Shown: positions 43,270 through 52,285, numbered from the stretch's first letter. The stretch: 64,000 nt of DNA from JAYFQE01 sp034927345 (GCA_034927345.1 JAYFQE010000013.1:4025-68024); one strand, 5' to 3'. The notes: generated by a model not told the origin, from the letters alone. Program-made: numbers and translations.

Positions 43270-43704
43270 ATGAGTACATATGTGGCCAAACCCACAGAGA
43301 TTCAAAGAAAATGGTTCGTCATTGATGCCGACGGCCTGACGCTGGGTCGTTTGGCCAGTGAAGTGGCTAAAATACTGCGGGGCAAAAACAAACCTGAATA
43401 TACGCCGTTCCTGGATACCGGCGATTTTGTCATTGTTGTCAACACGGCAAAAATGGTTTTGACCGGCAAAAAGTTGGATCAGAAATTGTATCGTTATCAT
43501 ACCCAATACCCCGGCGGATTAAAAGAGATCAAGTATCGCAATTTGATGCAAACTAAACCGGAGAAGGTATTGGAACTGGCCGTCAAAGGTATGCTCCCCA
43601 AAAATGCGCTGGGACGGGCTATGTACAAAAAGCTGAAGGTTTATGCAGGACCTGACCATGAACAGGCCGCACAGAAACCCGAAGCTTTAAAACTTTCGAT
43701 TTGA
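43270..43704 (+). CDS. rplM: 50S ribosomal protein L13
   Basis: This 144-residue protein has the complete L13 pattern: 'RKWFVIDADGLTLGRLASEVAKILRGKNKPEYTPFLDTGDFVIVVNTAKMVLTGKK', then 'YPGGLKEIKYRNLMQTKPEKVLELAVKGMLPKNALGRAMYKKLKVYAGPDHEQAAQKPE'. It is an early assembly protein of the large subunit. A GGAGG site ~9 nt upstream supports the ATG. It forms the usual two-gene operon with rpsI. Confidence 0.98.
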   Translation: MSTYVAKPTEIQRKWFVIDADGLTLGRLASEVAKILRGKNKPEYTPFLDTGDFVIVVNTAKMVLTGKKLDQKLYRYHTQYPGGLKEIKYRNLMQTKPEKVLELAVKGMLPKNALGRAMYKKLKVYAGPDHEQAAQKPEALKLSI

Positions 43705-43725
43705 TGAGGGGAGGATTATTTGGAG

Positions 43726-44136
43726 ATGGCTATGAAAAAAGCTGCTAAGACGTTTTTCTATGGCACCGGCCGCCGCAAGAATGCAGTCGCTTGTGTAAGA
43801 ATTTATCCTGGCAAAGGCCAGATTACCATCAATGATAAAGATATCGACGATTATTTCGGGATGGAAACCCTGAAACTGATCATTCGGCAGCCTCTTGTCG
43901 CGACAGCAACAGAAGGTCAGTTCGATCTGATCTGCAAGGTTGTCGGCGGCGGCTTGTCCGGCCAGGCCGGCGCTATCCGCCACGGACTGGCCCGGGCGCT
44001 CGTTAAGGCCGATGAAGAAGCTTTCAAGGCAATTATGAAGAAAGCCGGCTATTTGACGCGTGATTCCCGTATGAAGGAAAGAAAGAAATACGGTTTGAAA
44101 AAAGCCAGAAAGGCGTCCCAGTTCTCCAAGCGTTAA
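43726..44136 (+). CDS. rpsI: 30S ribosomal protein S9
   Basis: This ~136-residue protein has the full S9 pattern: 'YGTGRRKNAVACVRIYPGKGQITIND' at the N-terminus, 'GGGLSGQAGAIRHGLARAL' in the middle and the basic C-terminal tail 'RDSRMKERKKYGLKKARKASQFSKR', which reaches the tRNA in the P site. The start is ambiguous between TTG 43720, ATG 43726 and ATG 43732; a GGGGAGG site serves the first two and GGAG the third. It is the second gene of the rplM operon, followed by a terminator. Confidence 0.98.
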   Translation: MAMKKAAKTFFYGTGRRKNAVACVRIYPGKGQITINDKDIDDYFGMETLKLIIRQPLVATATEGQFDLICKVVGGGLSGQAGAIRHGLARALVKADEEAFKAIMKKAGYLTRDSRMKERKKYGLKKARKASQFSKR

Positions 44137-44170
44137 GCCGGGATGCTGGTCCGAAAGAACATGGATTGAG

Positions 44171-44210
44171 AACGGGACAGGGACAATTTATTGCTCCTGC
44201 CCGTTTTTCT
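44171..44210 (+). terminator. Intrinsic terminator after rpsI
   Basis: ACGGGACAGG (44172-44181) can pair with CCTGCCCGT (44196-44204) with one bulged base, across a short AT-rich loop, and is followed by TTTTCT. It ends the rplM-rpsI transcript. Confidence 0.75.
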
Positions 44211-44236
44211 GTCTATAAAATCATGAGGTGCCTGTC

Positions 44237-45487
44237 ATGCTGTTGATTGATAACGTCATGCTTCTGACTATGGCGGAAATCCAATATGAACGCGGTTATG
44301 TTTGGCTGGATCCGCCCCTGATCCGCGCTGTAGGCCGCGGCGATCCGCCGGCGGCTATTCTGAACGAACATCGCGGCCCGGTGCTTGATGCCGGCGGCGG
44401 TTGGCTGCTGCCCGGCTTTATTGATGCCCACTGCCATGTCGGACTATTTAATGACGGCCTCGCTCTGGAAGGTGAAGACGGCAACGAGTCTTCAGACCCG
44501 ATAACCCCTCAATTGCAGGCTATTGACGGCCTTTATCAAGATGACCGCTGTTTTGCCGAGGCCTTGGCGGCCGGAATAACCGGCGTCATGACCGGTCCGG
44601 GAAGCGCCAATGTGCTGGCCGGCCAGTTTGCATTCCTGAACACCTGGGGACGTACGGCCGACCGGATGGCTGTACAGTCGCCGGCCGCGATGAAAGCGGC
44701 ATTCGGCGAGAATCCCAAGAAAACATACGGCCATAAGGATCATTCTCCCATGACCCGTATGGCGACAGCGGCTCTTTTACGCGAGGCGCTGGCCAAGTCG
44801 TCTCATTATCGGACCGGACGGCCGGCCGCCGGGAACGCCGGAACGCCGGAACCTGACGCGCGGTGGGAAGCGCTGCTGCCGGTTTTAGACGGCCGCCTGC
44901 CGCTGAAGGTCCATGCCCACAGAAGCGATGATATCCTGACGGCCATCCGCATCGCCAATGAATATGGTTTGCGCTACACGATCGACCATTGTACGGAAGG
45001 GTATAAGATCGCCGATATATTGGCGGATGAATATCATAAAGGGCAAGAACCCGGACATGGGCGCGGCGAATCCGGCAAAGGCAGGCTGGAAGGCATCATT
45101 GTCGGGCCGATCCTGTCTGATCGCAGTAAACCTGAACTGGCCGGAGCCGATATCCGCAATCCGGCTATCCTGGCTGCTGCCGGGATTCCTCTGGCGATCA
45201 TGACCGATCATCCGGTAGTCCCCATTCAATACCTGCCGTTATGTGCCGCCATGACCGTACGCGCAGGTTTGCCGGAAGAAACAGCCCTGGCGGCTATAAC
45301 CAGAGACGCCGCCCGGATATGCGGCCTGGCTGACCGGCTGGGCAGCATCGAGCCTGGAAAGCAAGCTGATCTGGCTTTATTCAGCGGCCATCCTTTTGAT
45401 TATCGCAGTCAGACCCGCTGGGTATTTCTGAAAGGCTGTCCGGCGTACCGCGCGCCGTCCGAAAAGATGCCGGAGGCGGTTTTATGA
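44237..45487 (+). CDS. Amidohydrolase family protein (imidazolonepropionase-like)
   Basis: This ~416-residue metal-dependent hydrolase has 'LLPGFIDAHCHVG' with the His-x-His metal pair, 'LKVHAHRSDDI' and 'YTIDHCTEGYK' as further His ligands, and 'MTDHPVVP' with the catalytic Asp. The C-terminal 'LGSIEPGKQADLALFSGHPFD' is typical of the family. The substrate is probably a cyclic amide or dipeptide-like compound but cannot be assigned. A GAGG site 8 nt upstream favours ATG 44237. It overlaps tsaE by 4 bp, so it is co-transcribed with the tRNA-modification cluster without a clear link in function. Confidence 0.85.
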   Translation: MLLIDNVMLLTMAEIQYERGYVWLDPPLIRAVGRGDPPAAILNEHRGPVLDAGGGWLLPGFIDAHCHVGLFNDGLALEGEDGNESSDPITPQLQAIDGLYQDDRCFAEALAAGITGVMTGPGSANVLAGQFAFLNTWGRTADRMAVQSPAAMKAAFGENPKKTYGHKDHSPMTRMATAALLREALAKSSHYRTGRPAAGNAGTPEPDARWEALLPVLDGRLPLKVHAHRSDDILTAIRIANEYGLRYTIDHCTEGYKIADILADEYHKGQEPGHGRGESGKGRLEGIIVGPILSDRSKPELAGADIRNPAILAAAGIPLAIMTDHPVVPIQYLPLCAAMTVRAGLPEETALAAITRDAARICGLADRLGSIEPGKQADLALFSGHPFDYRSQTRWVFLKGCPAYRAPSEKMPEAVL

Positions 45488-46044
45488 TGTATATCACCCC
45501 GTTATCTTCGGCGAACCCTGCGGTCTGGACTGCCCTGTGCGACAGCCCGGAAGCTACCGGACTGCTGGGCCGGCGCCTGGCCGGATACCTGTCGGCTGAT
45601 GATGTGATCAGCCTTGAAGGGGATATGGGCGCCGGTAAAACCGCTTTTACACGAGGCTTGGCGGCCGGCCTGCATTGCCGGGGTACGGTTGCCAGCCCGA
45701 CCTTTACCCTGTTAATGGAGCATCCGGCCGGAGCAGGAGGTTTGGCGCTTTATCATTTCGATACTTATCGCCTGAGCGGCGCCGAAGAATTCTGCGAGCT
45801 GGGGTTACAGGAATATTTTACTGCCGGCGGCGTCTGCGTTCTGGAATGGGGCGACCTTGTCGCGGACATTTTGCCGCCGCTGGCCTTGGTGATCCGGTTC
45901 AGCCAGATCGATTTCAACCGGCCGCAGACACGGCTGATTACGATAACCTGGCCGGCCGGCGAGGCTAAACTGGCGGCCGTGACCCGTGATTTGCTGCAAA
46001 ATGCCGATCAGGCTGTTTTATGCGAGGAGGGATCTCCATGCTGA
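45484..46044 (+). CDS. tsaE: tRNA threonylcarbamoyladenosine biosynthesis ATPase TsaE
   Basis: This 186-residue protein has the P-loop 'SLEGDMGAGKTAFTRGLAAGL', 'VASPTFTLLMEH', 'LYHFDTYRLSG' and 'VLEWGD', the hallmarks of TsaE. With TsaB and TsaD it makes the t6A37 modification of ANN-decoding tRNAs; TsaE hydrolyses ATP to reset the complex. The ATG overlaps the amidohydrolase stop (ATGA), and its own end overlaps tsaB. It is ~30 residues longer than the shortest homologues because of an N-terminal extension. Confidence 0.95.
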   Translation: MMYITPLSSANPAVWTALCDSPEATGLLGRRLAGYLSADDVISLEGDMGAGKTAFTRGLAAGLHCRGTVASPTFTLLMEHPAGAGGLALYHFDTYRLSGAEEFCELGLQEYFTAGGVCVLEWGDLVADILPPLALVIRFSQIDFNRPQTRLITITWPAGEAKLAAVTRDLLQNADQAVLCEEGSPC

Positions 46045-46748
46045 TCCTGGCCAGCGAAATCTCCGGTTCCAGCGTCAGTGTCGCCGCCTGGCGTGACGGA
46101 AGCATTCTCGGTGAACTGAATTTGCGTAATGGAGCGGCGCATTCGGCAACCTACCTGCCCTTGCTGGAACATTTGATCAAACAGTGCGGTTTTCAAATGG
46201 GCGACGTGGATCTTTTTGCCGTCACCACCGGCCCCGGCTCATTTACCGGGATCCGGATCGGCATCAGCGCCGTCAAGGCTATGGCGTATGCCGCCGGCCG
46301 CCGTGTCGTCGGGGTGTCGACTCTGGAAGCTTTGGCCTGGCCGTACCGGATACTGGAGAGAACGATGATTTGCCCGATGCTTGACGCGCGCAACGGGCGG
46401 ATTTACGCTTCTGCCTGGCTGAACGGAATCGCCGTGATACAGGAAGACGGCCGGCCAATGACCTCTTTTCTCGAAGAAGCCAGGCAAACGGCCCGAAGCC
46501 GGTCTGACTGCAACGAAATCCTTCTGCTTGGCTGTCAGCCGCCGCCATCCTTCATGAATCAAGAACAGTCCCCGGATTGCCCGGCTTACCTGGCGCCGGC
46601 GTCATCCTGGCTGCCCAGGGCGGCAGCTGTGGCCGAAATAGCGGCCGTAGCTTTCTCTGAGGATCGGACTGTTCCGCCGCAGGATCTCAAAGCCAGTTAC
46701 CTGGCGCTCTCATCGGCAGAACGGCTCAAAGACGCCAAACATGCTTGA
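46038..46748 (+). CDS. tsaB: tRNA threonylcarbamoyladenosine biosynthesis protein TsaB
   Basis: This ~236-residue ASKHA-fold protein has 'MLILASEISGSSVSVAAWRDGSILGEL', 'HSATYLPLLEHLIKQCGFQMGDVDLFAVTTGPGSFTGIRIGISAVKAMAYAAGRRVVGVSTLEALA', matching TsaB. It scaffolds TsaD in t6A synthesis. GGAGGG 7 nt before ATG 46038 decides the start; the gene overlaps tsaE by 7 bp and rimI by 8 bp. The tsaD gene itself is not in the window. Confidence 0.95.
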   Translation: MLILASEISGSSVSVAAWRDGSILGELNLRNGAAHSATYLPLLEHLIKQCGFQMGDVDLFAVTTGPGSFTGIRIGISAVKAMAYAAGRRVVGVSTLEALAWPYRILERTMICPMLDARNGRIYASAWLNGIAVIQEDGRPMTSFLEEARQTARSRSDCNEILLLGCQPPPSFMNQEQSPDCPAYLAPASSWLPRAAAVAEIAAVAFSEDRTVPPQDLKASYLALSSAERLKDAKHA

Positions 46749-47211
46749 CGGCAAAGAATCCGTCCGGCCGGCTACAGCCGACGATGCCGCAGAATTGGCC
46801 GAGATCGAACAGGCGTGTTTTGCCATTCCCTGGAGTTTCGAATCCTTACAGCATGACCTGTCGGCAAATCCGGCCGCCCATTACTGGGTTATCGCCGCGG
46901 CAAATGGCCGCCTGGCCGGATATGCCGCTTACTGGCAGGTCATGGACGAGGCGCAGATCACGAATATTGCCGTGCTGCCGGCTTATCGGCGGCGGGGGTT
47001 CGGACGGCGCCTGATGCGGCAGATGATGATGCAGGCGGCTTCCGATCATTTGACCCATATGGTTCTGGAAGTGCGTCAAAGCAATCAGGCTGCCCGCAGT
47101 TTATATGAATCTGAAGGCTTTCTGCCGGTCGGATTACGCCGTGGATATTACGCCGACAACGGTGAGTCTGCAATCACAATGCTGAAAATTGTTGGTAAAA
47201 ACGATGTGTGA
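46741..47211 (+). CDS. rimI: Ribosomal protein S18 alanine N-acetyltransferase-type GNAT
   Basis: This 156-residue GNAT protein has 'ITNIAVLPAYRRRGFGRRLMRQMM' as the acetyl-CoA binding motif A, and 'LEVRQSNQAARSLYESEGFLPVGLRRGYYADNGESAITM' is the RimI signature. It acetylates the N-terminus of S18 or a similar protein. Location after tsaE-tsaB is the usual arrangement. A consensus promoter for the next gene follows. Confidence 0.92.
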   Translation: MLDGKESVRPATADDAAELAEIEQACFAIPWSFESLQHDLSANPAAHYWVIAAANGRLAGYAAYWQVMDEAQITNIAVLPAYRRRGFGRRLMRQMMMQAASDHLTHMVLEVRQSNQAARSLYESEGFLPVGLRRGYYADNGESAITMLKIVGKNDV

Positions 47212-47253
47212 TTTGTGCATAGAGACAAGATGACTCATCCGTTTTATAGCATG

Positions 47254-47283
47254 TTGACAAAGACTATTCGATCACACTATACT
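47254..47283 (+). promoter_or_regulatory. Sigma-A promoter of the HPr-like gene
   Basis: TTGACA (47254-47259), an 18-nt spacer and TATACT (47278-47283) lie 70 bp before the HPr-like gene. It probably also drives uvrC. Confidence 0.8.
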
Positions 47284-47353
47284 TAGTCAAGGATATCATT
47301 AAGCTGTAAAATCAGCTTGTGTACGATTGTAAACGGCTTGGGGAGGACGAATG

Positions 47354-47614
47354 ATGGTTACTAAGACAGTGCTCTTTAATTGTGATGAATCCTTACACAT
47401 GAAAGCGGTGGCTGTTCTCATTCAAAAAGCCTCAACCTTTCGTTCGAGCATCTGGCTGTCCAGAGGCGAACGGCGTGCCAACGCGAAAAGTCTGCTTGGC
47501 GTGATGTCATTAGGTATAGAAAATGCTATGGAATTGCTTGTTACTGCCGAGGGCAACGATGAGCGTGAAGCTTTGGAGGCTATTGCCGGTTATCTGGAAC
47601 ATCCGGAATTTTGA
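47354..47614 (+). CDS. HPr family phosphocarrier-like protein with divergent active site
   Basis: This 86-residue protein has the HPr length and fold. The phosphorylation His is present, but its surroundings read Ser-Leu-His-Met-Lys-Ala instead of the usual Gly-Leu-His-Ala-Arg-Pro. The regulatory Ser46 region is well kept ('NAKSLLGVMSLGIENAMELLVTAEG'). It may thus be a Crh-like regulator or a specialised phosphocarrier rather than the main PTS HPr. GGGGAGG lies 7 nt before ATG 47354, which fits HPr N-termini better than ATG 47351. Its stop overlaps a possible TTG start of uvrC. Confidence 0.85.
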   Translation: MVTKTVLFNCDESLHMKAVAVLIQKASTFRSSIWLSRGERRANAKSLLGVMSLGIENAMELLVTAEGNDEREALEAIAGYLEHPEF

Positions 47615-47637
47615 CCGGCTGCCAATTATCAGAAGAA

Positions 47638-49593
47638 ATGCCTCAGATCAGCCGCCAGCTTGATGCGAGGTTGGATCTCGTTCCCCAGAGCCCGGGCGTG
47701 TATCTCATGAAAGATACAGCGGGTTCTGTTATTTATGTCGGCAAAGCCGTCAATTTGCGCAACCGTCTGCGCAGTTATTTCACAGCCCGTCCTCAAGGCA
47801 CACCTAAAGTCCTGGCGATGATAGCCAGAATAGCCGATTTTACGACGATATTATGCGCGAATGAGCTGGAAGCGCTGGTTCTGGAATCGACTCTGATAAA
47901 AAAGCACCTGCCTCAATATAATATTCTGCTTCGCGATGACCGCGATTATCCTTATATTCGGGTTACTCTGAATGAAACTTATCCGCGGATCCTGAAAGCT
48001 TTCAGGATCGGCGACGACCGGCGTGAAGGCGCTCATTATTACGGCCCGTACCTTGCCGGCGATGTATTTCGCGCGCTGGAGGCTCTGCGCTCGATTTTCC
48101 CGTTGAAAACATGCCGGCGCCTGCTGCCGCGCGATATCGGCAAAGAACGGCCTTGTCTGAATTATCACATCGGCCGCTGCATCGGACCCTGCAAAGGGGA
48201 TGTTCCGACCAGCGCATACCGAGATGTCATGGATCACATCTGCCTGTTTCTGGAAGGCCGTTATGACGGGCTGCTCGACAACCTGCGCCGGGATATGGAA
48301 GAAGCTTCCGCCGAATTGCATTTTGAGGAAGCGGCTCTTTTGCGCGATCGCATCAGAGCATTGGAAAAACTGATGAATCGTCAGAAGGTTGTCAGTAATC
48401 GGCCGGAAGACCGGGATGTTCTTGGTCTGGCAAATAACGGTAATGAAATATGCCTCCAGAAGCTGGAAATCCGTCACGGCAGGCTGGTGGCCGCCGCGGC
48501 CTTTTTTTGGCCGGAGAACGGTCTGGATGTCTCAGAATTAATCAGTTCGTTTATCACCCAGCATTATCCGGATGCTGCCCTGATCCCGCCGGAAATCCTG
48601 GTTCCCGTACAATTGGCAGATGAAAAACCCTTGATGGATTTCCTGCGTGGTTTGCGCTCGGGGCGATGCTTGCTGCACTGGCCGCAGCGCGGCGCCGGAC
48701 GCGAGCTTCTGCAAATGGCGCAGACCAACGCCGAAGAGGCGCTGCGGCGGCATACGCTGCTGGGAGGAAGCGGTGAAACCGCCTTACAGGAAGCCTTGCG
48801 CCTGTTGGCTGAGCTGACCGGAATGGATCAGCCGCCGCATCGTATTGAGGCCTTGGATATCTCCAACACCGGTCAGCAGGATCAAGCATCCAGCCTGGTC
48901 GTTTTCCAGGATGGCCGGCCTGCCAGACAGCAATACCGGCAGTTCAAGCTGGAGCAAAACGAAGGAACCGATGATTATGAAGCGATGCGGGAAACGCTGC
49001 GGCGGCGTTTACGTCATATTGACGAACAGGCGTTCGGCAGCCGGCCGGATCTGATTCTGGCTGACGGCGGCCGGGGTCATGTGGCCGCTTTGCAGCAGGT
49101 CATGCGGGAAATGAATCTGACGATCCCGGTTGCCGGTATGGTTAAAGACGAACGGCATCGCACGCGCGGATTAGTCACTGCGGACGGGCGCGTTGTCAAT
49201 TTACGCCCGGAACAATCGGCAGGCCGCCAAAATCAGACAGCTGCGGAGCCGGGAATACTTGATGATGACCCGGAATTAAGAATCAGCGAATCGTCGGAGG
49301 ACTCGCTGCTGCCAGTCCGCCGGATGATGCTGCTGCGCCTGCTGACGGCAATACAGGATGAAGCCCATCGCTTTGCCAATCGTTATCGCGGAAAATTGCA
49401 AAAAAAGAGACAGACCCGTTTTACGCTGGAGGGCATTCCCGGCATCGGTCCTGCCAAACGGCGCGTCTTGCTCCAACAATTCCAGACAATCAAGAAAGTC
49501 AGCGAGGCCGGCCTGGACGACCTGCTCAATCTCCATGGCCTGGGTGAACCGGCCGCAAGGGCTGTTTACCAGCATTTTCATCAGGAGGAATGA
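47638..49593 (+). CDS. uvrC: Excinuclease ABC subunit C
   Basis: The protein has ~651 residues. The GIY-YIG nuclease domain is at the N-terminus ('PQSPGVYLMKDTAGSVIYVGKAVNLRNRLRSYF'). A UVR motif follows near residue 200 ('ELHFEEAALLRDRIRALEKL'), then an RNase H-like second nuclease ('RIEALDISNTGQQDQASSLVVFQDGRP', 'LILADGGRGHVAAL') and a C-terminal helix-hairpin-helix region ('GIPGIGPAKRRVLLQQF', 'LLNLHGLGEPAA'). It makes both incisions in nucleotide excision repair. ATG 47638 is used; a TTG at 47611 that overlaps the HPr stop is an alternative. Neither has a strong ribosome site. Confidence 0.96.
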   Translation: MPQISRQLDARLDLVPQSPGVYLMKDTAGSVIYVGKAVNLRNRLRSYFTARPQGTPKVLAMIARIADFTTILCANELEALVLESTLIKKHLPQYNILLRDDRDYPYIRVTLNETYPRILKAFRIGDDRREGAHYYGPYLAGDVFRALEALRSIFPLKTCRRLLPRDIGKERPCLNYHIGRCIGPCKGDVPTSAYRDVMDHICLFLEGRYDGLLDNLRRDMEEASAELHFEEAALLRDRIRALEKLMNRQKVVSNRPEDRDVLGLANNGNEICLQKLEIRHGRLVAAAAFFWPENGLDVSELISSFITQHYPDAALIPPEILVPVQLADEKPLMDFLRGLRSGRCLLHWPQRGAGRELLQMAQTNAEEALRRHTLLGGSGETALQEALRLLAELTGMDQPPHRIEALDISNTGQQDQASSLVVFQDGRPARQQYRQFKLEQNEGTDDYEAMRETLRRRLRHIDEQAFGSRPDLILADGGRGHVAALQQVMREMNLTIPVAGMVKDERHRTRGLVTADGRVVNLRPEQSAGRQNQTAAEPGILDDDPELRISESSEDSLLPVRRMMLLRLLTAIQDEAHRFANRYRGKLQKKRQTRFTLEGIPGIGPAKRRVLLQQFQTIKKVSEAGLDDLLNLHGLGEPAARAVYQHFHQEE

Positions 49594-49596
49594 CAC

Positions 49597-50304
49597 ATGG
49601 CCCTTTTTGCGCTTGCCGATCCCCACTTAGGCTACGGCGTCAGGAAACCCATGGCTATTTTTGGCCCACAATGGGCAGATCATGATCGCCGGCTGGAAGA
49701 AAACTGGCTGGCGGGTGTTCGCATGGAGGATACAGTTCTGATACCGGGAGATATATCCTGGGCGATGAATCTGGATGAGGCACTGCCTGATTTGCGCTTT
49801 CTTAATCAGCTGCCCGGTCGTAAAATCCTTTCCCGGGGCAACCATGATTACTGGTGGTCATCGCTGGCGAAAATGGAGCAGTACTGCAGGGATAACCAAC
49901 TGGATTCTATCTCATTTTTACGCAATAACAGCGTGCCTGTTTCTGATGAGTGGCTGGTATGCGGGACGCGCGGATGGCTGCTGCCCGGCGATGCAGATTT
50001 TCACGCAGCTGATGACAAAATATACAATCGGGAAATCGGCCGTCTCCGGCTGTCTCTGGATGCCGCCGCCCGGCTGCGCCAACCCGGACAGAAACTGGTT
50101 GTCTGCCTGCATTATCCGCCCAGTACGCGGGAATTCCATCCGACGCCGTTCACGGAATTGATGGATACCTATACGGTGGATCATTGCCTGTACGGCCATA
50201 TTCATGGTTTGCCGCCTTCCTATGCGTGTTTTAATCCGCCTGGCCGGATCCGGTACCATTTGGTTTCCGCCGATTATCTGGGCTTTAAACCCTTGCGGCT
50301 GTGA
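49597..50304 (+). CDS. Calcineurin-like metallophosphoesterase
   Basis: This 235-residue protein has all five motifs of the superfamily in order: 'ADPHLG' (D-x-H), 'IPGDISWA' (GD), 'RGNHDYWW' (GNHD), 'VCLHYPP' (H) and 'YGHIHG' (GHxH). It hydrolyses a phosphomonoester or diester with two metal ions; the substrate is not known. It starts 3 bp after uvrC with an AGGAGG site inside the uvrC end, so it is co-transcribed. Confidence 0.9.
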   Translation: MALFALADPHLGYGVRKPMAIFGPQWADHDRRLEENWLAGVRMEDTVLIPGDISWAMNLDEALPDLRFLNQLPGRKILSRGNHDYWWSSLAKMEQYCRDNQLDSISFLRNNSVPVSDEWLVCGTRGWLLPGDADFHAADDKIYNREIGRLRLSLDAAARLRQPGQKLVVCLHYPPSTREFHPTPFTELMDTYTVDHCLYGHIHGLPPSYACFNPPGRIRYHLVSADYLGFKPLRL

Positions 50305-50391
50305 ATGGAGCATTCTCTGAAAGAACCTTTGAAAAGCTTGCAAACAGCGCTGCAAGAGGGCTGAAAAGGCCGATAACAGCACGATTGCCTG

Positions 50392-50420
50392 TTGCGCCGC
50401 GGGCTGTCTTGATATATAAT
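50392..50420 (+). promoter_or_regulatory. Sigma-A promoter of the yicC-remA-gmk-rpoZ cluster
   Basis: TTGCGC (50392-50397), a 17-nt spacer and TATAAT (50415-50420) lie 41 bp before the yicC-like start. The -10 is perfect and the -35 moderate. Confidence 0.65.
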
Positions 50421-50461
50421 CAGTAGACTGTAATGAGTGGAAAGTAATGAGGGTGCCGGAT

Positions 50462-51349
50462 ATGGGTTCCAGTATGACCGGGTATGGTCGTGGCGAAGCG
50501 GCAGATGCCGATCGCCGGGTTACGGTTGAGATAAAGTCAATTAACAACCGTTATTGTGATCTTCAAATTCGCATGCCTAGAATCATGGCTTCTTTGGAAG
50601 GTCAGGTCCGCGAAATGACCGGCAAACGGATTAACCGCGGCAAGGTGGATCTTTTTATCAATTATGAAGATACCAGTCCGGAATCCAGCCGGGTGGTTTG
50701 CGATGTCGGTCTTGCCCGGGCGTATGCCGGCGCGCTGCGTGAAATAGCTTCAGCCGCGGATGTGTCTGAAGGATTGAACGCTGCAGTTATCGGACGTTTT
50801 TCCGATGTCCTGCGTGTCGAATCCGCCGTAGTCGAACCGGAGCGGATCTGGGGCTTGCTGTCTCCGGCTCTGGACGCGGCTTTGTCCGGACTGTGCCAGA
50901 TGCGCAGCCTGGAGGGCGGGCGTCTGGTTGCCGATGTTCTGCAGCGGGCGGAAGTCCTTGAGGCAAACCGCAAGCTCGTAGCTGAACGGGCTCCCGGCGT
51001 TATTATTGATTATCGGCAGAAATTAGCGGACAGAATCAACGATCTGCTGGGTGAACGTGCCGGCGAGCTTTTCGATGATCAGCGTATGGCGGCCGAAGTT
51101 GCTTTATATGCCGATAAATGCGCTATTGATGAAGAACTGGTTCGTCTGCAAAGCCATATTGCCCAATTGAAGTCCATCGTCCAGCTTCATGAGCCGATTG
51201 GCAAGAAGCTGGATTTTATTGTCCAGGAAATGAACCGGGAAATCAATACGATCGGTTCCAAAGCCAATGATCTGGTTTTAGTGAATCTCGTCGTCGCCAT
51301 GAAAAGCGACGTCGAAAAGATTCGCGAACAAATCCAGAATTTGGAATGA
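50462..51349 (+). CDS. YicC/YloC family endoribonuclease
   Basis: This ~295-residue protein begins 'MTGYGRGEAADADRRVTVEIKSINNRYCDLQIRMPRIMASLEGQVREMTGKRINRGKVDLFINYE', the YicC N-terminal domain. The C-terminal DUF1732 part ends 'KKLDFIVQEMNREINTIGSKANDLVLVNLVVAMKSDVEKIREQIQNLE'. YicC proteins are reported to be RNases. GAGGG ~8 nt before ATG 50462 supports that start over ATG 50447. The order yicC-remA-gmk-rpoZ is conserved in Bacillota. Confidence 0.93.
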   Translation: MGSSMTGYGRGEAADADRRVTVEIKSINNRYCDLQIRMPRIMASLEGQVREMTGKRINRGKVDLFINYEDTSPESSRVVCDVGLARAYAGALREIASAADVSEGLNAAVIGRFSDVLRVESAVVEPERIWGLLSPALDAALSGLCQMRSLEGGRLVADVLQRAEVLEANRKLVAERAPGVIIDYRQKLADRINDLLGERAGELFDDQRMAAEVALYADKCAIDEELVRLQSHIAQLKSIVQLHEPIGKKLDFIVQEMNREINTIGSKANDLVLVNLVVAMKSDVEKIREQIQNLE

Positions 51350-51371
51350 TCGGCTCATGAGGGAGTGAAGC

Positions 51372-51635
51372 ATGGAACAAACGTTATTCATCAGGATCGG
51401 CTTTGGCAATCTGGTTTCTGCGAACCGGATCATTGCTATTGTCAGTCCGGATTCATCGCCTGTTCGCCGTTTGATACAGGACGCGCGCGACCGCGGCGGA
51501 TTAATCGACGCAACATCCGGACGTAAAACCCGGTCGGTGTTGGTTATGGATAGCGATCATCTGGTGCTTTCGGCATTGCCGGCAGAAGAATTGGAACAGG
51601 AATGGCACAAGGAACAGCGGGAGGGTGAGACATGA
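51372..51635 (+). CDS. remA: RemA family regulator (DUF370)
   Basis: This 87-residue protein reads 'RIGFGNLVSANRIIAIVSPDSSPVRRLIQDARDRGGLIDATSGRKTRSVLVMDSDHLVLSALPAE', a near-complete match to RemA. In Bacillus RemA is a DNA-binding regulator of matrix and osmoprotection genes. It sits in its usual place before gmk and overlaps it by 4 bp. Confidence 0.93.
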   Translation: MEQTLFIRIGFGNLVSANRIIAIVSPDSSPVRRLIQDARDRGGLIDATSGRKTRSVLVMDSDHLVLSALPAEELEQEWHKEQREGET

Positions 51636-52252
51636 GCGACAGTCATATTGAACCCGGATTAGTGATCTGCGTTTCCGGTCCCTCCGGCGTCGGTAAAGGC
51701 ACTGTTATCAAGCAGGCCATGCGGCTGCGGCCGGACCTGGCTCATTCGGTTTCCGTGACGACACGGGAAGCGCGGCCCGGCGAACAGGAAGGCGTTGATT
51801 ATTATTTCCGCAGCCGGGATCAGTTTCTGGCCATGCTGGAAGCGGGCAATATCCTGGAATATGATCAGTATTGCGATCATTTTTATGGCACACCGCGCGA
51901 ACAGCTTGAGCATCTGGTCCGGAAAGGCCGGGATATCCTGATGGATATTACCGTACCCGGCTCTCTGGCAGTCATGAAAAGCTATCCCGCATGCATAACC
52001 CTTTTCCTTATGCCTCCGTCTTTTTCCGAATTGCAGTGCCGTTTGGAAAAAAGAGGCACGGAGTGTTCTGAAATCGTACGGAAACGGTTGGATAAAGCGC
52101 GTGACGAGATAGCGCTGGCCAATCGATTTCAATATATTGTCATCAATGATGATCTGGATCTTGCCGCCCGCCGGATATTGGCGATTATCGACGCCGAACA
52201 CTGCCGCTACCATCGCCTGGCAGGCTTGGAAGCAACGATTCTGGCTCGCTGA
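51632..52252 (+). CDS. gmk: Guanylate kinase
   Basis: This 206-residue protein has the P-loop 'SGPSGVGKGT' (residues 15-24), 'SVSVTTREARPGEQEGVDYYF' for GMP binding, and 'EYDQYCDHFYGTPREQLEHL'. It phosphorylates GMP to GDP. Its start overlaps remA by 4 bp. Confidence 0.96.
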   Translation: MSDSHIEPGLVICVSGPSGVGKGTVIKQAMRLRPDLAHSVSVTTREARPGEQEGVDYYFRSRDQFLAMLEAGNILEYDQYCDHFYGTPREQLEHLVRKGRDILMDITVPGSLAVMKSYPACITLFLMPPSFSELQCRLEKRGTECSEIVRKRLDKARDEIALANRFQYIVINDDLDLAARRILAIIDAEHCRYHRLAGLEATILAR

Positions 52253-52285
52253 GCCAGTGACGAATTATAAGGAGGATCAACCGAT

